The notes under the pieces: generated by a model
Told to the model about the DNA's origin: nothing
Seen by the model: the letters and a program-made list of their open reading frames with translations, nothing else
Database searches by the model: none
Shown: one piece after another, positions 9,175-20,973 of the stretch
How the letters are laid out: every line of letters begins with the position of its first letter
Numbering within the stretch: position 1 is the first letter of the stretch
Translations under genes and position numbers: made by a program
NCBI RefSeq assembly: GCF_002575655.3
Contig: NC_053039.3
Coordinates: forward strand, 218,135,622-218,199,621
Length of the DNA: 64,000 bases
DNA from: Aegilops tauschii subsp. strangulata
Taxonomy: Eukaryota; Streptophyta; Magnoliopsida; Poales; Poaceae
Reading direction: 5' to 3'

Positions 9175-11655
9175 ATCTTTGCTTTATGCCTAGCTAGGGG
9201 CGTAAAACGATAGCGCTTGTTGGCAGGCAACCCAATGAATAAATTTTGTTTTTACCTTTTTCTTTCTGTTCTCGAGTGTTTGCACAATTATGCTACTGTT
9301 ATGATTGTGGTTTTTGTGTTTTAATTAGTGTTTGTGCCAAGCAAAGCCTTTGGAATCATGTTGGGTGATAGTTGCTTTGATCATGTTGGAAAACAGAAAC
9401 TTTGTGTGCCAGTCATAGAATTATTAAAAATCACAGAAGCATGATAAAATTCTGATTTTTTACACAATATTTATATAAAAATTTCCCACGTTGTCCTAAT
9501 TTTTCAGAATGTTTGGAGTTACAGAAGTATACAAAGTTTTCAGATTGCTACAGACTGTTCTGTTTTTGATAGATTTTGTTTTCTTTGCGTTGTGTGCTTA
9601 TTTTGTTGAGTCTATGGTTTGTATTGGAGGGTATGAGCCATAGCAAAGTTGGAATACAGTATATATAATGCAAGAATAAAATATTAATGGGTTTTAAACA
9701 GTACTTAGAGTAGTGATTTGCTTTGTTATACTAACGGATCTCACAAAGGTTTTGTTGAGTTTTGTGTGATTGAAGTTTTCAAGTTTTGGGTGAGATCATG
9801 ATGGATGAAAGAATAATGAGTAAGAAGAGCCTAAGCTTGGGCATGCCCATGGCATCCCAAGCTATTATCCAAAGAGAACCAAGCAACTAAGCTTGGGGAT
9901 GCCCGAGTGGCATCCCCTCTTTCTTCTAGCGACCATCGGTATTTACTTGGAGCTATATTTTTATTCGTCACATATCATGAGTTTTGCTTGGAGCGTCTTG
10001 TATGATATGAGTCTTTGTTTGTTTTTATTTTATTTTGTGTCATCTATCCTTGCTGGACACACCTATTTGAGAGAGACAAAATTATGCTATGACTTGTTAG
10101 AATTGCTCTCTATGCTTCACTTTAATCTTTTTGAGCTATGGAATTGCTCTAGTGCTTCCCTTATATCTTTTTGAGCACGGTGTGCTTTAATATTTTTGAA
10201 GAAATGCTCTCATGCTTCACTTAGATTTATTTGAGAGTTAGTAAATTTTTAAGAAATTCTCTCATGCTTCACTTAAACTATTTTGAGAGAAGAAACTTTT
10301 TATGCTCATGTTCTTCACTTGGATTTGTTTGAGCTATTAAAAGCAACATATGAAATTAGTCCCAAAGTGATAGATATTCAAGAGGGATATAATAAAAACT
10401 TCCATGAAGATCATTGGACAAAATAAACTTGATTCTTTGTAATAGTTTTGCGGTATGATGATATAATATGTGAGTCATGTTGATGAGTAATTATGCTTTA
10501 GTAAGAATATTGGTGTTAAGGTTTGTGATTCCCTATGCAAGCATGAAAGTCAATAGTTATGCAATGAAATTACATCCTACTTATGGTGCATTATTCGGTG
10601 TTAGTTATGCTTAATGCTCGCTTATGAGATTTTTTGTTTCTTGGTTGGATGCTTCTCAATACTTTGCTAGCCTTCACTTGTACTAAGTGGGATTACTACT
10701 TGTGCATCCAAAACCCTTAAACTAGTTTTGCCATATGAGTCCACTATACCTACCTATATGCGGTATTCTTTTGCCATTCTAAGCAAATTTGTATGTGCCA
10801 TCTCTAATCTTCAAAATAAATTTCATTTTTGTGTGCTCGTACCGCTCATGAAACGGTAGGGGGTGGCTGATATTTTTCCATGCTAGATGTGTTATTCTCA
10901 AGATGAGTGTTTATTCACTTGTTATTGCACGGGAGTACGACAAAGGTATTAGGGATGCCCAGTACCAAATGAAAAGTAAATTTATTTTATGTTGTCAAAT
11001 AATAATTTCCTTGGAAAGTGTTGGTATGGACGACACCCGTGGATTCGGTTAGCCGTGGAATGTGAATGTATGGTGGAAAAAGGAATAAACTTTATTTTTT
11101 GTTTGGGAACCGCCTATGATATATCTAGCATGGAAAGTATTGGGAACTACTCAATCGTTTTCGTTGATAGGAAAAGCATGCCATCAAAATATTTGATCTC
11201 TATTTTTTCGCTTTGAGCTCTGGCTCCTCTACAAATCCCTACTTCCCTCTGCGAAGGGCCTTTCTATTTACTTTATGCAAGTTTTATTTTTATTTGAGTC
11301 TCCATCTTCTCTTATAAAGCACCAACTAAGGGGCACTATGATCGTACTTGAGAACTAGGTGTAGCTAATATGTGAGTGTGTTTCATGAATGGATCAATGA
11401 TTGAGCATAATGGGCTAGGGATAACTTGCTTTAGTGTTGATATTTTGAAAGACATGGCTGCTTGTTGATATGCTTGAGTATTGAAATCTTCATGCCAAAA
11501 CTAGACTATTGCTTTGAATCATATAAAAGTCCAAATGTCCATGCTACAAAAGAAAAGAAATATGTGATGAACATGTTAGTCAGCATTCCACATCAAAAAA
11601 TTTGTTTTTATCATTTACCGACTCGAGGACGAGCAGGAACTATGCTTGGGGATGC
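9175..11655 (+). other. Long non-coding 3' region of the Athila-like element
   Basis: A/T-rich, no credible ORF. It opens with a 'gcgcttgttggcaggcaaccca' block shared with the leftmost element. Positions 10095-10330 carry about five degenerate 42-60-bp repeats of the type 'gctctcatgcttcactt...tttgagag'. It ends in the conserved 'ctcgaggacgagcaggaac' and purine-rich 'ttggggatgc' just before the 3' LTR, which should include the polypurine tract. Related sequence without pol is at 45767-48430. Confidence 0.8.
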
Positions 11656-13244
11656 TGATACGTCTCCAACATATCTATAATTTTTTATTGTTCCATGCTG
11701 TTATATTATCATTCTTGGATGTTTTACAATCATTTTATAGCAACTTTATATCATTTTTGGGGACTAACCTATTGACATAGTGCCCAGTGCCAGTTGCTGT
11801 TTTTTGCTTGTTTTTTTACTTCGCAGAAAATCAATACCGAACGGAGTCCAAATGCAGCGAAATTTTTTGGAGATTGTTTTTGGACCAGAAGACACACGAT
11901 GGGCCAAGGAAGTACCAGATGGGGGCTCCGAGGGGAGCACAACCCACCTGGGCGTGCCTGGGGGCCCAGGCGCGCCATGGTGGGTTGTGCCCACCTCAGC
12001 CGCCTCCCGCACCGCCTCTTTGCTCTATAAATACCCCAATATTCCAAAACCCTAGGTGAGTCGACGAAACACAATTCCAGCCGCCGCAAGTTCTAGAAAC
12101 CACATATCCAATCTAGACACCATCGCAGAGGGGTTCACCATCCTCACTGGTGCCTCTCCGATGATGCGTGAGTACTTCATTGTAGACCTACGGGTCCATA
12201 ATTAGTAGCTAGATGGCTTCCTCTCTCTCTCTTTTGATTCTCAATACAATGGTCTCTTGGAGATCGATCTATTTGATGTAACTCTTTTTGCGGTGTGTTT
12301 GTTGGGATCCGATGAACTTTGAGATTATGATCAGATCTATATTTTATCCATGAAAGTTATTTGAGTTTCTTTGATCTCTTATATGCATGATTGCTTATAG
12401 CCTCGTATTTCTTCTTCGAATCTTTGGTTTAGTTAGACCGACTAGATCGATTTTTCATGCCATGAGAAGAGGTGCTTTGTGATGGGTTCGATCTTACGGT
12501 GCTGAATCCCAGTGATAGAAGGGGAAATGACACGTATGTATCATTGCTATTAAGGATAACAAGATGGGGGTCTATACCTACATGAATAGATCTTTTCGAC
12601 ATCATGTCATCGTTCTTATTGCATTACTTCGTTTTCCCATGAACTTAATACAACAGATGCATGCTGGATAGCGGTCGATGTGTGGAGTAATAGTAGTAGA
12701 TGCAGGCAAGAGTCGGTCTACTAATCTTGGACGTGATGCCTATATAATGATCATTGCTTGGATATCGTCATAATTATTTGAAGTTCTATCAATTACCCAA
12801 CGGTAATTTTTTTACACGCCGTATGCTATTTTTCTCGAGAGAAGCCACTAGTGAAATCTACGGCCCCCGAGTCTCTTCTTTACCATATTTGCCTTCGAGA
12901 TCTATTTTTATTCGCTTTTATTTTCAGGTCTATTAGTCCAAAAAGCCAAAAATACCTTGCTGCAATTTATTGTTATTTATTTTATCTCGCATTCCCGCGA
13001 GATCTATTTATCCAATCTACTACATATTTATCTATCTTTTTACCTGGGAGGAATTGACAACCCCTCTTTTACGTCGGGTTGCAAGTATTTGTTCTTTGTG
13101 TGCAGGTACCGTTTACGTAGTGTTGCGTGGTTCTCCTACTGGTTTGATAACCTTGGTTTCATCACTGAGGGAAATACCTATCGTAGCTATGCTGCATCAT
13201 CGCTTCCTCTTTGGGGAAATGCCGGCGTAGTTCAAGCCGCATCA
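11656..13244 (+). repeat. 3' LTR (1589 bp) of the Athila-like element
   Basis: Begins TGATACGTCTCCAACATATC and ends TTCAAGCCGCATCA. Its last 399 bases are duplicated at 6512-6910. A probable TATA box (ctataaatacc) lies near 12023-12033, followed by 'ccaaaaccctag', consistent with a retrotransposon promoter. Confidence 0.9.
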
Positions 13245-13988
13245 ACTTCCACCATACATTTCTGAGAGAGAACCACCTACTCATGTGTTGAGATCAAGAT
13301 ATTCCATTCCTACCACAAGAATCTTGATTTCTAGCCTTCCCCAAGTTGCTTTCCACTCAAATCATCTTTCCACCATAGCCAAATCTGCGAGAGTGAGTTG
13401 AGTGTTGGGGAGACTGTCATTTGAAGCACAAGAGCAAGGAGTTCATCATCAACACACCATCTATTCTTTTGGAGAGTGGTATCTCCTAGATTGGTTAGGT
13501 GTCGCTTGGAAGCCTCCGTCAAGATCTGGAGTTGAACCAAGAAGTTTGTAAGGGCAAGGAGATCGCCTACTTCATGAAGATCTACCCGAGTGAGGCCAGT
13601 CCTTCGTGGGCGATGGCCATGGTGGGATAGACAAGGTTGCTTCTTCGGGGACCCTCTGTGGGTGGAGCCCTCCGTGGACTCGCAAGCCGTTACCCTTCGT
13701 GGGTTGAAGTCTCCATCAACGTGGATGTATGATAGCACCACCTATCAGAACAACGCCAAAAATCTTCGTGTCTCCATTGCGTTTGCCTTCTCCAAACCCT
13801 TCCATTTACCTTCATATGCAATGTTTTACTTTTCGCTGCTATACTCTTAAAATTGCATGTGTAGGTTGATTGCTTGACTTTTGCTAATTGCTAAAATCTG
13901 TCCACAACTAAAATTGGGAAAATGTTAGATTTTTATTTGGTCAAGTAGTCTAATCACCCGCCTCTAGCCATACTTTCGATCCTACAAG

Positions 13989-14000
13989 TGGTATCAGAAC
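13989..14000 (+). other. Primer-binding site, initiator tRNA-Met type
   Basis: TGGTATCAGAAC two bases after the LTR end CCTACA. The typical Copia site is TGGTATCAGAGC. Confidence 0.75.
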
Positions 14001-14205
14001 TTTGGTCACCATTTGCCTTGATTTCCATAGCTTTGCGATCACAGTCTTGGTTTCACAACCTAGGAGAGTATAGCGTCTAGCGAGGGAAATTACCACCGTA
14101 GAGGTCCTTACTTTGATGGTACAAATTTTTCTAGTTGGAAGCATAAGATGAAAATGCATATTCTTGGTCATAACCCCGCCGTTTGTGCTGTTGTGATTAT
14201 TGGCT

Positions 14206-15086
14206 TGTGAAAGTGCAACTAATCCTCGAGTGGATTTGGTAATCCATAACAACATATAGCTAATTGAACTAATATCCTCTTAAGATGAATATTTCAGGAA
14301 GTTCAATGAGTGGCATGGCATGGAACAGAAATGTGGACCCCTCAAAATGCTTAGGACACTTATTGGCAAAAGCTCAAGACTCTTCATTTTGTTTTAAGTG
14401 ATCCAAGATCACGTTGAGTCCATAGGAAAGCCAATACTATTAAAAGGGGATGAGGTGTTGCTTAATGGCTTGCTTGCTCAAATGATTAGTGTATTGGTCC
14501 AAAGCCCTCAACCACTTTCTCCATCCAAATATGTCAAACCCCTAAACTCCAACTCGGCCCCCCCGATTCTTTCTATCCGGCGCCACCGAGTTCATATGAC
14601 ATAGCCACTGCCAGAAACCCTTGCAATTAGGTTTCGCCGATATGGGTCTCGGTCTCACCGAGATGGCCTTGCCAACGCTCTGTGACTTTTTGCATTTATT
14701 TCGGTCACACCAAGTTATGCGATCGGTCTCACTGAGTTGGCTTGGCATTCTCTCTGTTGCCTTATTGCTTCACTTCGGTCTCACCCAGGTGATGCAATCG
14801 ATGCCACCGAGATGATGTTTGCCCTAAAGCCCTAGCACATTGGTCCCACCGAGATCCCTAACGTTCACATTTTGAACTAGTCAGTCCCACCGAGTTAAGC
14901 TATTTGGTCTCACTGAGTTGGTTCAAATGTGTGTAACGGTTGGATTTTGTGTGGAGGCTATATATACCCCTCCACCCACTTCTCCATATGTGAGAGAGAC
15001 ATCAGAACATGCCTACACTTCCACCATACATTTTCTGAGAGAGAACGACCTACTCATGTGTTGAGATCAAGATATTCCAATCCTAC
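14206..15086 (+). repeat. Copia 3' LTR, truncated by insertion at its right side
   Basis: Starts TGTGAAAGTGCAACTAATCC. Positions 14585-14925 hold about nine copies of a short motif close to GGTCTCACCGAGTT, spaced 25-60 bases. 'gctatatatacccc' near 14958-14971 is a good TATA box. At 15087 the Tat-like Gypsy element begins. Confidence 0.75.
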
Positions 15087-15588
15087 TATTGGGGATATAA
15101 CTCCAAGGTATGGCCCGCCCAAGAGGGGCCGGGTCACACCGTTGGCGGCTTAAGGTGAGAAGGCCCAAGAAGTTTGAAGGCTTAAAGACCCGGAGGTGAC
15201 TCAAGGCCCGAAGATGTGAACCGCTATATGATGACTTGTTCTGTAAGGCGGGTTTAGTTAGAAACCGAGCTGGTCATGTTTGTGTGAGCCGGCCAGGACT
15301 CTGTAAGCCGCCGGGCATCAACCTATATATAAAGGGGTGACCCGGCGGCGGGTTAACTCAAGAAACAACCAATCGAGAACTAGGTCAAGCATATTCGCTC
15401 CCTTGTAATCGAAACTCAAGCAATACAACTAGAAGCAGGACGTAGGCTTTTACCTCGTGGAGAGGGGCCGCACCTGGGTAAACTCCTTGTGTCCTTTGTC
15501 CCGTTCAACCCCTTTAAGCTAACCTAGTTGCGATGTCTCCACACCTAAGTATTTACACTAGGGCATCTGCCATGTTAAGTCCACGACA
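15087..15588 (+). repeat. 5' LTR (502 bp) of the Tat-like Gypsy
   Basis: Begins TATTGGGGATATAAC; the first dinucleotide is TA, presumably mutated from TG. It ends CCACGACA two bases before the primer site. 'ctatatataaagggg' near 15323 is a strong TATA box. Confidence 0.8.
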
Positions 15589-15590
15589 GT

Positions 15591-15609
15591 TGGTGCCCAC
15601 CGTGGGGCC
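15591..15609 (+). other. Primer-binding site of the Tat-like Gypsy
   Basis: TGGTGCCCACCGTGGGGCC directly after the 5' LTR and a two-base spacer. The cognate tRNA is not assigned here. Confidence 0.6.
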
Positions 15610-15611
15610 AG

Positions 15612-17771
15612 AGCGCGGTGGTTTCGAGTTCTTGAAAGGCAACTTCGCAGGGATTAAGGGATACGCTGTGGGCCAGATGACCAAGAGCTGCCGCGGCAAG
15701 CTCTACATCAACGACGCTGGCTGGGGCCCCGAGGCCGACTCAATCAAGTATGGGTACCAGGTCCCCTTCGGCGGGATTCATGTCTTCATTGGCTAGATTG
15801 GCTAGTCGGAGCCTAAGCCAGACATCTGCACCGACATGATCAAGACGGCTCAGCGTGCACGACCCGCCAAGATCCAACGCGCCAGGAAGCCTGCCTTCAT
15901 TGGTTTTATTCATGGGGCGGATTTCGAAGAAGGTTCTATGTCAGGTGGAGAGACAACCATCTACTCAGGTGATGAATCCTCAACCGGCGAAACCAAATCG
16001 ATCTACCAATTGCCAGACGGCGGGCTTGGGGGCTATTCCGATGGCAACAGTATTCCGGACCCCTATGAGCCGCCGAGCTGGGCTGCTATTTTTATGGCTC
16101 GTACGCAACAGGTGATGAATTCATCGACCGCCGCAACTATGACCACCGACTCAACGGCTACTGCGACGGCCGGGGCAAGCAACCCTGTACACCCACCGGC
16201 TCAAGTTTTTTCTGAACTCCTGGATGCCCTGACAACTCTCTTAGCCGTGGAGGTAACCCCGTTGAATCAAGCACAACATTAGGTGGAGGTAGCAAAGTTA
16301 CGAGATGAGGTAGCTCAGGCTAAGGAGGCACTCAATGCTGAGAATGCTAGGATGGCAACAGAGCGAGCTGCGTTGGAAGCTGAGTCGCAGCGGATCCAAG
16401 CAGAATCTTTTCGGCTTAATCTGGAACAAAATGCCTCGAACACCGTCATGTGAAGAAGGCATCAGACCCATCTGCCCCTAGAGTTCGAGGCAAGGAATCT
16501 TTTTAATACGCCTAGAGCAGGAACGAGTAACCTGCCCGGTGTAACCCGGGTCACCGAGGCGCCCGTGGACAGGGCGATGGGTCAACCACGTGCAGTAGAC
16601 CCGCCTCGCTTACCTTTAACTCCGCCTCAACAGGTGTTAACACCATCGGGTCATTTTTCCAGCCCCCTGGATAATATGATTGCTGTGGCTTCACGATTGG
16701 TGGCTCTTCCCGTTGAAGGTGAGTCTCCTGCCGCAGTTGAGGCACAGATGGCAGTGGAGCTTCTTCAGACAGCAGTAGCTCAGCATCGGAACCAACCGCG
16801 TGGGCATGAGCTGCCGTGGGATGATAATAATGTCAAGGCCTTACTGGATCAGGCCAAGGCACGTCAAGAGGCAGAGCTGGCAGCTCAGTTAGTGGCTCAT
16901 CAGCAACTCCAACGTAACTCGTCAGTGTTTATAGAAGCCGAGATGACTTCCAGGACAGTGGGTGTGCCATGGTTAGCGCCGGCTCTACGCAATGAGCGTT
17001 TGACCAAGGATTTCAAGGGCCCTCGAAAAGTACCCAATTACACTGCGGATCAGCCCCCGGATGCTTGGATTGAGAGCTACGAGCTGGCTACGGAGATGTT
17101 GGATGTTAACGATGTTGTGTGAACCAAATATTTCACCATGATGTTGGATGGGCCGGCTCGCACCTGGCTAAAGGGATTGCCCCCTAATTCCATCGACTCA
17201 TGGACTGAATTGATGACGCGTTTCATTCATAATTTCAAGGATACATGTAAGCAACCTCTGTCGATTATCGACCTGGACACTTGCATTCAGTGTGATGATG
17301 AGTCAACCGCCCATTGGGTTCGCCGGGTCTCAACTATTATCCACTCGTCGGATAGCATCAACGCTGGTTCTGCTATTTTAATTTTGGAGAAAAATTGCCG
17401 GTTTATTCCCCTCAAACAGAAGCTAGGGCGGCTTAAATGTCATTGCAATGACATGGGAGAGCTCATGGCGGCTCTTATCAAATACGCTGACTCAGACAAT
17501 ACTAAGGATCCTGATTCATATGAGGAAAAATATGGTAAGGGGAAGAAAAACAGCAAGGGGCAGCCGCAAAATATGACAGGTCAGAGCCAAGGTAACAATG
17601 GTAAGCACAAGCATACTGACGGTGGGTCAGACATTGTGGCCAACACTAATGCATGGAACGGTGATCGTCGTCGTAATGGAAAATTTCAACCCTAGTTTGA
17701 GAGGCTGAAGTTCAATTTAGAGGCGATATTGAACCAACCTTGCCCAAAACACGGTCGTCCCGATCAGCCAT
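15612..17771 (+). pseudogene. gag of the Tat-like Gypsy (5' part, before the solo LTR), multiply stopped
   Basis: Coding runs in several open stretches: 15612-15796 (GFEFLKGNFAGIKGYAVGQM...), 15836-16282 with acidic and Thr-rich sequence, a Glu/Ala-rich coiled coil (about 16283-16440), 16565-17122 and 17138-17695. The capsid core spans the stop at 17120-17122: PDAWIESYELATEMLDVNDVV before it, and TKYFTMMLDGPARTWLKGLP, TELMTRFIHNF after it. Another stop (17693-17695) precedes ERLKFNLEAILNQPCPKHG, the first cysteine of the zinc-binding motif, which the solo LTR cuts at 17771/18951. At least four stops make the gene dead. Normal role: capsid and RNA packaging. Confidence 0.85.
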
Positions 17772-18945
17772 TGTCGGTGTACAAAAGAAGGGGCTCTCCT
17801 TTTGACCCCTTTACTTGTGCACGGGCAGTCAGAGCCATGCGCCACGGCCGCACCTGGCAAGGCTGGGGAGGTAAACCGAGGCGGAACCAGAAGCACAAGA
17901 CAAGCAAAAGCAATGCCAAGACCAAGACACAGAGAGCAAAGGGACGAAGCAGGTTTCCCCGGGAAGATCCTTGTCAGGGCAGCCTCTGCGGCCCCGGCAA
18001 GACCCTTGCCGGGACAGCCCGCCCCAACACCAACAGAGCGAGCCACCCTCGAGCCCACGGTTCCCGCACACCATCAACTGCGTCGGACCAGGGATCGGGA
18101 GGCACCTCCATGGTGGTATGCAGATCTTTGTGAAGTCAAGGAACAAACACACTCTTGATCAGAAGAGTAAGATATGATGAACCTCGGCAAGATCCTTGCC
18201 GAGGGAATCCACAAGGCCCCCGGCAAGATCCTTGCCGGGGACGACCACGACGCCATGACAAGACCCTTGCCGGGACCCCGGCAAGGCCACGGCCAGGCCC
18301 GCACGCCGCCAAGTTTCTCACCGCCAATCCAATGCAACTCCCAGCCCACCAGCCGGGCAGGCATCTGCGTGTCATCAAAGGGCTCCTTCGCCAACTCATC
18401 ACGTGCTTACGTGGTGCATGCAGATCTTCTTGAAGGCTCCACCACCGCGCCACCTCAGCTGCTTGCCTGCCTACATGGCGCCACATGCACTGCTGGCCAA
18501 GGCGCGTGTCGAAGCGAGGAGGAGCGGCAATGGACGGGACGGGCCTCACCCCCGTCACCAATAAAGCGAAGGGACACCTAAGCTGCGCATTAAATGCGCT
18601 TTGTCCCGTAATGGCTAGCGATAAGCTTAGCCACAGTACCTCGATGCCACCTCCTGGTGCCACTGTGGCGATCCCTTTGCCTATAGAAGGAGACCCAAGG
18701 CATCCAGGAGAAGGATTCAGACTCTTGGACAAGTTACGCTCCCTGTAGCTAGTTCGAGCTCCTCAAGAACACAGATATACAACCACCAAAGCAGGACTAG
18801 GGTATTACGCATCTCTGCGGCCGGAATCTGGGTAAACGACCCGAGTGTTTGCACTGACTGTTGATCCTGCTCTCCTCACCACTCCAGCGCCCCGCAACCG
18901 TAGAAGGGATCCCCTTGATCCCATAGGTGTCGTTTCACACCGACA
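17772..18945. mobile_element. Solo LTR (1174 bp) inserted in gag, target duplication GCCAT
   Basis: TGTCGGTGTACAAAAG at 17772 and ACACCGACA at 18945 form inverted ends TGTCGGTG/CACCGACA. Flanks are gccat on both sides (17767-17771 and 18946-18950). Removing it rejoins the gag zinc motif (PCPKHGRPDQP with STHPWKDCHIM). No internal domain is present, so this is a solo LTR left by LTR-LTR recombination. It holds five palindromic blocks of the type CCGGCAAGAYCCTTGCCGGG (from about 17960 to 18275) and a TATA-like 'ctatagaag' near 18682. Confidence 0.9.
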
Positions 18946-18950
18946 GCCAT

Positions 18951-19200
18951 CAACTCACCCGTGGAAAGATTGTCATATCATGAGGGAGTATAAGAACTCC
19001 AGCTTTCACCAGGACCATAACAACGGTAATGGCCCGCACGGCGGGCAGGCTCCGGCTCTCACGGGCCCGGCTTTGGAGGTGGCGGCTCAAACTCCGGATT
19101 TCAAGGCCAAGGCAATCAAGGTAGTTTTAATCAGCAGCCTAGTCAAGGCAATCAGCAGCAGCAGTTCTGGTATCAGAGTAATCCAAAGCAGCTGAATAGT
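18951..19200 (+). pseudogene. gag C-terminus of the Tat-like Gypsy
   Basis: Continues the zinc-motif region (STHPWKDCHIMREYKNSSFH...) and a Gly/Gln/Ser-rich tail. Followed by frame disruption before the protease. Confidence 0.7.
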
Positions 19201-19323
19201 GGCCAATATCATGTTTCTACCATGAGCCTGTGCAAGCGATATCAGAAGGTTCATAAACGAGCGGTGAGCGTGGTTCAGCCGGCAATCCCTCGATACTTAC
19301 AATGGTCAGAGTAGCCCATTGTA

Positions 19324-20067
19324 TGGAGCCGCGAGGATCATCCGCCCCAGATTGACAACCTGAGTCAGCTAGCTTTTGTGGTTGCTCCTCAGGTTGGAGG
19401 TTACAAGTTCACTAAGGTGCTTATGGACGGAGGCAGCAGTATCAATATCCTTTATTATGATACTTTTCGCTGTATGAATTTGACTGACAAAGATCTTAAG
19501 TCGTCCTCTACCGTATTTCATGTGGTGGTCCCTGGTAAGTCGGCATATCCAGTGGCTAAGATAGCCTTGGAAGTAGCTTTTGGCAATGAGCATGATTACA
19601 GGGCCGAAACATTGAATTTTGAGGTGGTCAAGATCAAGAGCCCTTATCACGCCTTGTTTGGACGGCCGGCCTATGCCAAATTTATGGCACGACCTTGTTA
19701 TGTTTATCTAGAGCTTAAAATGTCGGGTCGCAAGGGTACCATCACGGTGCTTGGTGACAGAAAGATAGATTTGGAATGTGAAGAGGGCGATGCTACTTAC
19801 GCTGAGTCTGATTGTGCAACAGAGGAGCTGAAGTTCTATAAAGATAATGTTGACCTAGTGGATATGACCCCCTTGAAGAAGCCAACCACAGAGCATGACC
19901 CTTTGTTGAAGTTTAACTTAGCAGATGACACCATGCAAGTTGATTTTGTCCCTGGCGACTCATCCCAGCAGTTCATTATCAGTGCTAACATGGATCCGAA
20001 ATAGGAAAGCACACTCATCGAGTTCATCCGTGAGAATCGGGACATCTTTGCATGGAAGCCTTCAGAC
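19324..20067 (+). pseudogene. Aspartic protease region of the Tat-like Gypsy polyprotein
   Basis: From WSREDHPPQ (19324) the frame gives VLMDGGSSINILYYDTF, where DGGSS corresponds to the protease D-[ST]-G-[AS]-[SA] loop with Gly at the second place, and YHALFGRPAYAKF, the second conserved loop. The domain is followed by a linker to RT (LIEFIRENRDIFAW). A stop TAG at 20002-20004 separates the protease from RT in the same frame. Confidence 0.8.
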
Positions 20068-20973
20068 ATGCCAGTTGTACCGAGGGAACTCGCTGAGCAC
20101 ACTCTCAATATTGATCCAAAGTTTAAACAGGTCAAGCAATTCCTTCGTTGTTTTAATGAAGAGAGGCGCAAGGCCATTGGAGAAGAGGTGGCCCGACTCT
20201 TAGCGGCCGGGTTCATTGTTGAAGTTTTTCATCCTGAGTGGTTGGCTAATCCGGTGCTGGTGCTTAAGAAAAACGACACTTGGCGTATGTGTGTGGATTA
20301 CACAGACCTTAACAAGGCTTGTCCGGCTGATCCTTTTGCTCTTCCTCGTATTGATCAGATCATTGATGCTACGGCGGGTTGTGAGCGGTTGAGATTCTTA
20401 GATGCTTATTCTGTTTATCATCAGATCAAAATGGCAGTTAAGGACCAGGAGAAGACATCTTTCATCACTCCTTTTGGAGCCTTCTGCTATGTGTCTATGC
20501 CTTTCGGGCTCAAGAGTGCCCAGTCGACTTATCAGCTTTGTGTTCAGAACTGCCTTCACAGCCAGGTAGGACACAATGTTCATGCTTATGTGGATGATAT
20601 CATTGTGAAATCCAGGAAGAAGGAGACCTTGCTAGAGGATTTAAAGGAGACCTTTGACAACCTCTGGGTCTACAGGATGATGCTTAACCCGGCCAAATGT
20701 GTTTTTGGTGTGCCAGCAGGCAAGCTATTGGGTTTTTTGGTCTCTGAGAGAGGTATTGAAGCTAACCTGGAGAAAATCAAGGCTATCACTTCTTTGGCTA
20801 AGCCGGCGTGTATTAATGACGTCCAGCATTTGGCGGGTCATATTGAGGCCTTAAGCCGGTTTATAAGCTGCCTGGGAGAGAAGGCTATTCCTATATACTA
20901 GACGATGAAGAAAACAAATCACTTTGTCTGGAGTGATGCTGCCAATCAGGCGTTCGAGGCGCTTAAAAAATAG
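20068..20973 (+). pseudogene. Reverse transcriptase of the Tat-like Gypsy, stopped
   Basis: RT core is open from about 20005 through 20898. Motifs in order: GFIVEVFHPEWLANPVLVLK, WRMCVDYTDLNKACPADPFALP, FLDAYSVYHQI, TPFGAFCYVSMPFGLKSA, then the catalytic YVDD (codons 20587-20598) and KCVFGVPAGKLLGFLVS. These are the fingers, palm and thumb of a Gypsy RT, with the catalytic Asp pair intact. Stops at 20899-20901 and 20971-20973 interrupt the connection to RNase H. The enzyme copies retrotransposon RNA in virus-like particles; this copy cannot make full polyprotein. Confidence 0.9.

Larger units (their letters stand above)
6512..13244 (+). mobile_element. Athila-like Gypsy element with gag and protease only (non-autonomous)
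   Basis: Order on the plus strand: the last 399 bases of a 5' LTR (6512-6910), primer site (6922-6940), gag (7123-8277), spacer and protease-like sequence (8367-9174), a long non-coding 3' region (9175-11655) and a full 3' LTR (11656-13244). No reverse transcriptase, RNase H or integrase is present, so movement would need enzymes from a relative. The 5' LTR lacks the part equivalent to 11656-12845 because CACTA-like element 1 ends exactly there. The element inserted into a Copia LTR; the right flank is acttc and the left flank is outside the window. Confidence 0.85.
13245..15086 (+). mobile_element. Deletion-derived Copia element: LTR end, primer site, 219 bp, second LTR
   Basis: The 5' LTR survives as its last 742 bases (13245-13986). 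A primer-binding site TGGTATCAGAAC (13989) complementary to initiator tRNA-Met follows. Only about 219 bases of internal DNA remain; they contain the start of gag (YFDGTNFSSWKHKMKMHILG, a Copia gag N-terminus). A second LTR then starts near 14206 (TGTGAAAGTGCAAC). Both LTRs contain the same 70-base segment (13245-13315 and 15016-15086) with a few differences. The first LTR was split by the Athila-like element (at 13245) and the second by the Tat-like Gypsy element (at 15087). Total LTR length would be about 1.55 kb. Confidence 0.75.

Noticed and set aside
13981..14000. tRNA gene suggested by tRNA-like sequence
   Set aside because: Only a 12-18-base primer-binding complement next to an LTR; no cloverleaf. 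The same applies to the other primer sites.
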